A stretch of 64,000 nt of DNA from positions 11,796,376 to 11,860,375 of the forward strand of contig NC_061863.1 in the NCBI RefSeq assembly GCF_907164915.1, in the 5' to 3' direction. The notes below the pieces were generated by a model that saw only the letters and a program-made list of their open reading frames with translations, was not told the DNA's origin and did not search any database. Below, piece by piece: positions 57,031 to 64,000 of the stretch. Every line of letters begins with the position of its first letter. Within the stretch, counting starts at the first letter, position 1. The position numbers and the translations under genes were made by a program. The DNA comes from Impatiens glandulifera. Its lineage: Eukaryota; Streptophyta; Magnoliopsida; Ericales; Balsaminaceae.

Positions 57031-60000
57031 GAGCAATACCGTTTTTTAGTTAGTTTTGTCTGATTATTTGTTTTAAAATTAACTTACAAATATATTTAAA
57101 TGTCTAGTTTGAATTTTTTTAAATATTTTATTAGACTTGTAATATTTTGATAAGAGTATAATTTAAGTAGTAGAGTTAGTCAAGAGTTTTCATAGTCATT
57201 TAATTTTTTTTTTTTTTTTTTACAATTTAAGTGAGGGATAATCCGGTCTGATTGTGGACATTGTAATTGTATTAATATAATTGTTTTTTTAATTAAAAAG
57301 ACTCATTACATAGTGGTACTTAATTTTAATTCTTTACTTACTAATAATCATTTAAAAAAAATGAATTATTGTGTTTTTAAAAACAAAATAAAAATGGTAT
57401 ATCCCAAGTATTTAAAAAATGTGACATATATAATCAACTTATTTATGTATAAGTACTTTTTTTTTTTAAAAAAATGCTCAAATTTGTTGTTTTAAATTTG
57501 GTATTTAATTTATAGAATAAGTCTAACTTAACTTAATGAAAGGAGAATGAAAAATCAACATATATTATGAATATAGCGTAAAATGGAGCATCAAATTTGA
57601 AACAACATATCTTTAAAAAAAGAAAAAAACTGTCCAGGCATAAAATTAGGGTGGGATGTCTTTAGCAAATAAGGAATATGAATATGGTAACACAATTTCA
57701 ATTATTGAAGTTAAGATAAAATAAATTTCCTTAAAAAAAAAAAAAGAAAAAAAAAGAAGAAGAGATTGGTTGGTAGGAGTGGGATCCACGGGGATACCAT
57801 AACAATATCTTGGTGGGTCTGTCTTGGGTCGGCTATGTCCATGACATATCATCTTTGTTTAAAGTGTTTGTCTCTTCACTTCAAAAATCAACATTAATGG
57901 GTCGGTTATGTCCATGGGTTATGTCTTGGCATGACTCTAATTTTCTTTTTCAATTTAATTCATTATTTACTTATTAAAAATAGGCAAAATTCACTTTGAT
58001 AATTTTTTTTTTAAATCCACTATAATTCTTGAATTCATCCATATTTGTGATTATGTATAATGCAAGAATCAACTAGTTCTTTGATTTTGATTTTCATTGA
58101 TGAGAATGTCACAATTATTTTTATTAGTTAGGAGATCTTTTTATTTTTGAGTTCTCTAAATCACGAAAACTATGGTTGACAACGAATTGAGATACAAGAC
58201 TGTTTAATTTCTTTGTGCAACCGATCAATAAGACTTGATCTTGGAACATCGTGTCATATATTTCTTTATGTTTATACAATTTATCAAAGCAATATAGTGA
58301 ATATTATTGGGTCAAAACTTACAAATATTTGTATTCAACATTTGAAAGACAATGACTTCTTTCTGATTCTTGAACTAATTTGTCAAGTTATGATTAAATT
58401 TGATATTGTAGGTCAATGTAAAGATTTAGCTCCTAAAGTTCTGATCCATTTTTGATGAGAAACCAAATTTCAAAAAATAAATTCCAAAAAGCTCATTCAA
58501 TTATTATATCATTGTCTTTGTTTATGAGTAACAAAATCCAAATTTGATCATTTGGATCTTTTATATTTTGAATACTTACTTGCCGGACCAATGCCCATCA
58601 ATATATAAAACAAAATGATATATGAACTTGGTCCAATGGTTGATCCAGAAGGCTCAAAAGCATTAAACAATTCTCTTATTAGAAAGGCCCAACTAAGTGA
58701 TCAAGTTACTAGAGGTTACTTCTTTTAGTGGTACATTTTTTTTTTAGGTTTCTGAAATATTGATTTCAAGAAGATATTTTTTCATATATGGTTTATTTTT
58801 ACTAGGTTCGTTTAAATGGTCGATTACTTAGTTTGGACATTTGGGTTTATAAAAGATGGTTTATTTTGGGCTTTCTTTTTGGATCCAAAGGTCCAATATA
58901 TTGGGACTTACATGTTGATGTGGGTGATTTAGGGGGAATTATTTATGATATTGGGGATTGGATTTTTTATTTTATTTTATATAAATATAGGAGTTTAGAG
59001 GCAATATCCACTTAAGTCTGAATTTTAAATTCTTACTATTTTAAATTTACGATAAAAAGATTTTACGATTTTACGAATTTATAAATAACTTTGATTTTAC
59101 GATTTTATACGATTTTACGTTTAAAAATATTATATTTAAAAATTAAAAAAATTAAGTTATTATTTATTCAAATAAATAAATTAATATAATTAATGTTGTA
59201 AGCGTAAATTTTTTATTCTTCTTATTATTTTTTTTAATTAAATTTATATTTAAATATATACAAAATTTAAATTAGTAAATATAAAATATAAATAACTAAA
59301 TTTATAATGATTATTTTATTTATTTATTTCAAAAGAATAAGAAATACATAATATGTATTTTATAGAAGATCTCCAATTGAGTAATATTACTTAACATGCA
59401 CTTTCCAATTCCACGAGAAATCAGTCTCTCCATTCATAATTTGAATTTTTTTATTACTTTTTTTTAACTGGATCGATTTTCTATTTGAATCTGCCACCCC
59501 TCTCTTTAATTATTTTTTTTCAAGTTGATCGCTTTTTTATTTGTCATCACTCTCTTTGATATTTTCGTCAGCTAGTGGTGTTTTCAATAACTCCGCTTGA
59601 GCCTACTTGTGGACCACCACCCCACTAAACATCAAGAAAAACTCCTCGAAGAGGTGATTCATGCAAATTCACTAAAATTGCCCCGCCTTAACCTTATATA
59701 AGCTTAGACTACATTTTCAAGTCTTTCTTAAAAAAAGGGAATGATCCATTGAAACTATCTCTCATTGGGTGTGTACATATCCTCTCTTTATATTTTCGTC
59801 TATCGAGTTCATAGGTCTAGTTGCGTATACTTATTTTCATCGAGTTGGTCTAAGGAGGAAAAATGATGCCATTACTTGAAAGCTACTAGCTTAGTTCATA
59901 CCTTATGTACAAGAAATATAGTTCGTGTTATTAATCTGGAAAAAAAAGAAAAAGATGAATTTCGAAGCGTTTTTATTTATTATTTTAGAAAAACTAAACT

Positions 60001-60689
60001 CTTGCGATATGATCATGTTCTACCAAATCTTCTTTGTTCTCTCACAGGGTAAAGGGTAAAATAGTCATTTAAAAATAAATAAATAATAATTATATTTTTG
60101 TCTTTCATTGTGAGAGAAACTAAGAAGCAGAGAAGATTTAAGAGCAGACATCCCAGTGTAAGACTGAAATATAAGATTAATAACACAAATCCCTAGCATT
60201 ATACCAGCATTTGCAGCATTTATATAATATAAGATTAACTTTACTTATCATGACTCTTGTGGATAAATCATAAACACTAATCCCTAACCTTATATCATAT
60301 ACTAAATTTTAAATTAATTATATAAATATATATTCATATAAAAAATATAAAAAATTAATAATATTATTATTTACAAATATTAATAATTAAAAAGAAGGAA
60401 AGAGATAAATTATAACTTAAAAGATAAATAAATGAATTGAACATATTCATCCTTTTTATATTTCTCTCTTTTCAAAGTGCAATAATATGTGAAGTCTATA
60501 TATTAACATAGTCTAATTGAATGTCTACTACTAACTTTGATTTGAGTTTTCTCTGTCAAAATTCATCAATCTTATCATTTTTTCTAACTATTAAATTACA
60601 CCATTTATTAAATTAATTATTAAAAGATTTTATTTTAATTTTATAAAATTTACATTTTAAATCTAAAAAGACACTATAGTAATTCAACC
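57031..60689. other. Intergenic DNA without a supported gene
   Basis: Long AT-rich stretches with poly(T) and poly(A) runs. Open frames such as 58,213-58,455 have no recognisable domain. A CGATTTTACGATTTTA-type short repeat lies at 59,060-59,120. No RNA gene was seen. Confidence 0.45.
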
Positions 60690-61531
60690 AATTAGGTTGA
60701 GCCACAAGTTTCAAAAGGAGATTTCTACCCATGGTTGAAAAGTTTAGACACATCCGAATCGAATGACACCGATCTTAGACTGTCATTAGACGTTTAAAGG
60801 GGTCTACACATCCACACAAGACGATGCAAGCGCACAAGTTCATTTTCAGGAGCGATTTGAATCTAGTCTAATTTAAAAAATTCATAACTTTTGATCTTCT
60901 CAACTATTTGTAGCAAATGAGCTTCCATTGGAAAAGTCATTAAGTCAACTTTCTATTGATACAAAGTAGCGCTCGTGATTCGACCTACAATCGACGCTAG
61001 GTTGCCCACAAGTCAAACTGCCACTTTGGGACCATTGAAGTTCCATCAAGAAATGCATGAACCTAACTATGACTTGTCTTGATTTTTTTGTACAACATGA
61101 AAGTTGTACCTAACTAACTCACATTTCCAACCAGCCCAAACACAAACTCTATGGTGGTCTAAATAATTTGTTAGAGCCCGTGGAAGTTTCAGTTGTAACA
61201 AAGTAGATGAAGATAAAACTGAAAGAGTTTTACTTTGAAAAATGATAACTTGAGCTACAATGCATGAAACCAACTATTTAAAGTTGGAGAATGGAACTTA
61301 ACAAATTATCTATCTAGGGGACTCGGCCTTGACTCGTCCCAATTCCAAAACTGGCCCGTTCAACCTATTGAACCGGTTATTAGTTTAAAACCAAAAATAA
61401 TACCCTTACTTGGGGTATTTAAATGAAGAACTTCATTCAATTGAGGGCACAACAGAACTTCCTTTACCAAAATTTCAGTGAGAGAAATCAAAACTAGAGA
61501 GCTTTCTCATATAGATAAGGGCAAGCGAATA
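60690..61531. other. Possible older LTR sequence disrupted at 61,532
   Basis: The composition changes to that of a retroelement LTR or leader. It has GAACCGGTTATTAG, a TATA-like GGGGTATTTAAATGAAG near 61,414, then TTCATTCAATTGAGGGCACA and an A/G-rich leader, ending exactly where the next LTR begins. No partner LTR lies in the window, so this is only a suggestion. Confidence 0.3.
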
Positions 61532-62254
61532 TGTTAATGTCTTAAAAAAAAAGATGAATTGAAAATACAAAATTATTCAAGTTATTATCCAAATAATTAA
61601 ATATCTTTATATAGGAGTTTCACACCAAACTAAACTACAATTAATAAAATTAACTAATAAGAATTTAAATTAATTTGTAGTTTTAATATAACTAATTAAC
61701 AATTTAATAAAATGTTATTTTTATTTTTACATCCTCCCTCAAAGAGAAATTTTGTAGAAACAATGTTTCACCTTAACAAAACAAGTCGATGAAACATCAA
61801 ACTATGATTATGTAGCCATTGTCTCCAGCAAGCCCAATTAAACAAACTCTATTTTTTAGCTATGAGTTTAGATAGCCGAGCAAACTCAATTCATCAAGCT
61901 CCATTTTTTTCGAACTACCCGATATAGATAGCTCAATCTTCGTTAGTCCATCCACAACAACCATCATTAATGATCCTTTTCTACATTAGCTGCCATATTT
62001 TAACCTTTGCAAATTTAATTTTTTTAAAGAAAGCCAATTTTAATTCTTTTTGGTATTGACGAATTATGTCAACAAACCTCTTTCGACAATTGCAAGAGAA
62101 TCTTACTATACTACATAAAAATTATCAAAATCTCATTTTGATTGACAAGTCGTCCTCGCATCCACTATCATTTTTCAAAGAAGTCATTTTAACATTCTTT
62201 CATTTTTATCAATGTTAGTAAAGTTGGCCTATCAGACGACTCAACCGACCAACA
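61532..62254 (-). repeat. 3' LTR of the gene-capturing retroelement
   Basis: On the plus strand it begins TGTTAATGTC and ends ACCGACCAACA, giving TG...CA borders. It matches the right copy over the whole visible stretch with scattered substitutions and small indels. Confidence 0.8.
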
Positions 62255-62409
62255 CCTCTCCATCAACTGTTTTTAAACTTCATTTCTTTATTTCTCCTTA
62301 ACCTAGTTTTCATATGCAACTTCAAAATATGCAAAATAAACTGATCAATAACAACAATTATGGATCAAGTTACCCATAAATTTCACATCTTCGTTTCCAT
62401 TTGTGTCCT

Positions 62410-62930
62410 TCTCTGCTGTGTAGACCCCGAACTATGTATTTTGCTTTTGAGCCATACTCCAAAATGGAGATTGTTTTGTGCATCTCATTTGGATATAAGT
62501 TGGAGAACAATATCATGAAGATCTTCGATTTATCATCTTTGAAAGAATCTTACAACACCATGGTTAACTTTGTGTCTCTAAAAGGGATATGAGAGTTTCT
62601 ATTAACTATGGACTCAACCACTCGTTTCAAAGATATGATTCCTTGGTTGATCTTTGTAGTATGTATATTTGCTTCAAACCCAACTTGACCAACATGTTCA
62701 ATGTTTTTAGATCCTATCATGCGTACAAGCATAAGTCGCCCCCTAGGTTGGAACATCAAGAATGATCATGCAACGACTTTTAGAACTTTTGTCATTTCAA
62801 AAAATGCATTCACAATCCTCAATTTTCTCAACTTTTAGGATTTCTTTTGAGATATTTCCAACTTCTGTTCCAAAGATATAAGTTGCATTATTTGCTTTCT
62901 TTCCATAACTTCAAGTCTCACCTTTGAAGA
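62410..62930 (-). pseudogene. Captured kinesin motor fragment (KIN-10A-like)
   Basis: About 170 codons, intronless, of a kinesin motor domain resembling plant KIN-10A (PAKRP2). In order: KVRLEVMERK, NNATYIFGTEVGNISKEILK after a frameshift, NDKSSKSRCMIILDVPT (switch I, normally SSRSH), a stop, GRLMLVRMIGSKNIEHVGQ (switch II, normally DxAGSEN), KINQGIISLKRVVESI, HIPFRDTKLTMVL, a stop, DSFKDDKSKIFMIL, HKTISILEYGSKAKYIVRG. Switch I and II are mutated and frames are broken, so no motor activity is possible. Absence of introns across this length suggests capture from mRNA. It is the same orientation as the retroelement. Confidence 0.85.
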
Positions 62931-63049
62931 ACATGCCTTAGACCACCCAAGATTGAATCCACCACCTCCATGATAATTGATTCTTCCTTTATAAAATCTT
63001 GATCTTCACACTAATCTTGATTATCATTAATCATAAAATTATTTTCCAT

Positions 63050-63142
63050 ATTCTTCTTTAAATCCAACATCATCTTCTAATAGTACCTCTCAATGATATG
63101 CCTAGAGGAGTTTTTCAATGTCTTGGTGCGAACACGACCCAT
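63050..63142 (-). pseudogene. Captured ribosomal protein eS17 5' end
   Basis: ATG at 63,142 (minus) opens MGRVRTKTLKNSSRHIIERY, followed by Y, a stop and KMMLDLKKN. This matches the N-terminus of eukaryotic small-subunit protein eS17 (RPS17), whose conserved start is MGRVRTKTVKKSSR. The upstream bases may be its 5' leader. Only about 30 codons are present before similarity is lost, then about 120 bases separate it from the kinesin piece. Confidence 0.82.
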
Positions 63143-63345
63143 CTTGACAGCAAAAGTTGGAAGCCGCTATCGGTGGTTATGTTGTACGAAATTATTCTCT
63201 GACACGAACTAAGGTAAGGAGCTCGACCTTTATTGATTTAAATCTTCTTCTTTAATAATAATAATAGAATAAAGAATAAAGCACTCCACCGGTGGCGGTT
63301 CCGACCACTAGAGGTAGTGGAAACTCTTCAAGATCTCACAAATTT

Positions 63346-63360
63346 GGAGCTCTGATATCA
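63346..63360 (-). other. Primer-binding site (initiator tRNA-Met type)
   Basis: The minus strand reads TGATATCAGAGCTCC directly after the 5' LTR end ACA. Plant retroelements commonly use TGGTATCAGAGC; one base differs in the shared core. Confidence 0.75.
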
Positions 63361-64000
63361 TGTTCAAGTCTTGAAAAGAAGATGAATTGAAAATGCAATA
63401 TTATTCAAGTAATTATTCAAACAATTAAATCTCCTTTACATAGGAGTTTCACAACAAACTTAACTACAATTAATAAAACTAACTAATAAGAATTCAAATT
63501 AATTTGTAGTTTTAATATAACTAATTAATAGTTTAATAAACTGTTATTATTACTTTTATATCCACTCCTCAAGGAGAAACTTAGTATAAACAAATTATCA
63601 CCTTGATAAAACAAGTCGATGAAACATCAAACTACGATTATGCAATCACTGACTTCAGGAAGTTATATTCAGCAAGCTCCATTTTTTAGCTATCAATTTA
63701 GATAGCCGAACAAACCCAATTTATCAAGCTCCATTTTTTTTTGAACTACCCAATATAGATAGCTCAATCTTCGTTATTCTATCTACAACCATCATCATTA
63801 ATAATCTTTCTTCATTAGCTTTCAGATTTTAACCTTTACAGCTTTAGTTTTTTTAAAGAAAGCCAATTTAGCATATTTTTTGTATTGACGAATCATGTTA
63901 ACAAATCCCTTTCGACAATTTCGACAATTGCAAGGGAATCTTACTATACTACTGAAAATGATCAAAATCTCATTTTGATTGACAAGTCGTCCTCCCATCC
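63361..64000 (-). repeat. 5' LTR of the retroelement, cut by window edge
   Basis: Plus-strand start TGTTCAAGTCTTG; similarity to the left LTR continues to the last base (GACAAGTCGTCCTCCCATCC). About 83 bases should lie beyond the window. Confidence 0.8.

Larger units (their letters stand above)
61532..64000 (-). mobile_element. Non-autonomous LTR retroelement with host-gene pieces
   Basis: Two direct repeats (61,532-62,254 and 63,361 to the right edge) bracket 1,106 bp. Both begin TGTT on the plus strand, so on the minus strand the LTR ends in ACA. Next to the right copy lies TGATATCAGAGCTCC, close to the TGGTATCAGAGC primer-binding site for initiator tRNA-Met, so the element runs right to left. 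GGAGAGG just before the 3' LTR is a short polypurine tract. The interior has no gag or pol. It instead contains the 5' end of an eS17 gene and a kinesin motor segment. With an LTR of 723 bp the full element should be about 2.55 kb, ending some 83 bases beyond the window. Confidence 0.85.

Noticed and set aside
61067..61273. 68-codon minus frame as a gene
   Set aside because: No domain; it sits in LTR-like sequence and ends without context.

Overview
This is nuclear DNA of a flowering plant, almost certainly a eudicot. The window is AT-rich, its genes are split by many GT-AG introns (two use GC-AG), and the proteins match plant families. Inserted DNA is dense: MITEs, SINE-like pieces, Helitron-like repeats, LINE, Ty3/gypsy and LTR remnants, and a 17-unit tandem array. 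I cannot name the species.

Layout. 1-8,268 (minus): nicotinate phosphoribosyltransferase, 13 exons, with its C-terminus beyond the left edge and intron 8 filled by nested MITEs. 8,269-18,216: gene-poor, with a gypsy integrase fossil, long AT microsatellites and an FCP1-like phosphatase fossil. 18,217-27,500: two copies of a small two-EF-hand gene on the plus strand, left by a segmental duplication. Between them lie a ~4.9 kb array of ~290-bp units and a dead LINE. 27,748-30,168 (minus): farnesol-dehydrogenase-like reductase. 30,169-34,845: intergenic, with Helitron-like repeats. 34,846-40,347 (minus): DUF829/TMEM53-like alpha/beta-hydrolase. 41,952-43,838 (minus): ORC2. 44,073-45,148: a MULE-type MITE. 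45,618-48,703: a PIF/Harbinger transposase fossil broken by two insertions. 50,141-56,126 (minus): S9 prolyl-oligopeptidase-family peptidase with a likely transit peptide. 56,127-61,531: intergenic repeats. 61,532 to the right edge (minus): a short LTR retroelement carrying pieces of two host genes, ribosomal protein eS17 and a KIN-10-type kinesin motor.

The intact genes are unrelated housekeeping functions: NAD salvage, calcium sensing, isoprenoid alcohol oxidation, replication licensing and peptide turnover. There is no operon-like logic. The most unusual content is in the mobile DNA: the two-gene capture at 61.5-64 kb, the interrupted Harbinger gene, and the satellite-like array inside a gene duplication. 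All exon models were built by hand from splice signals and reading-frame continuity, without transcript or database support.
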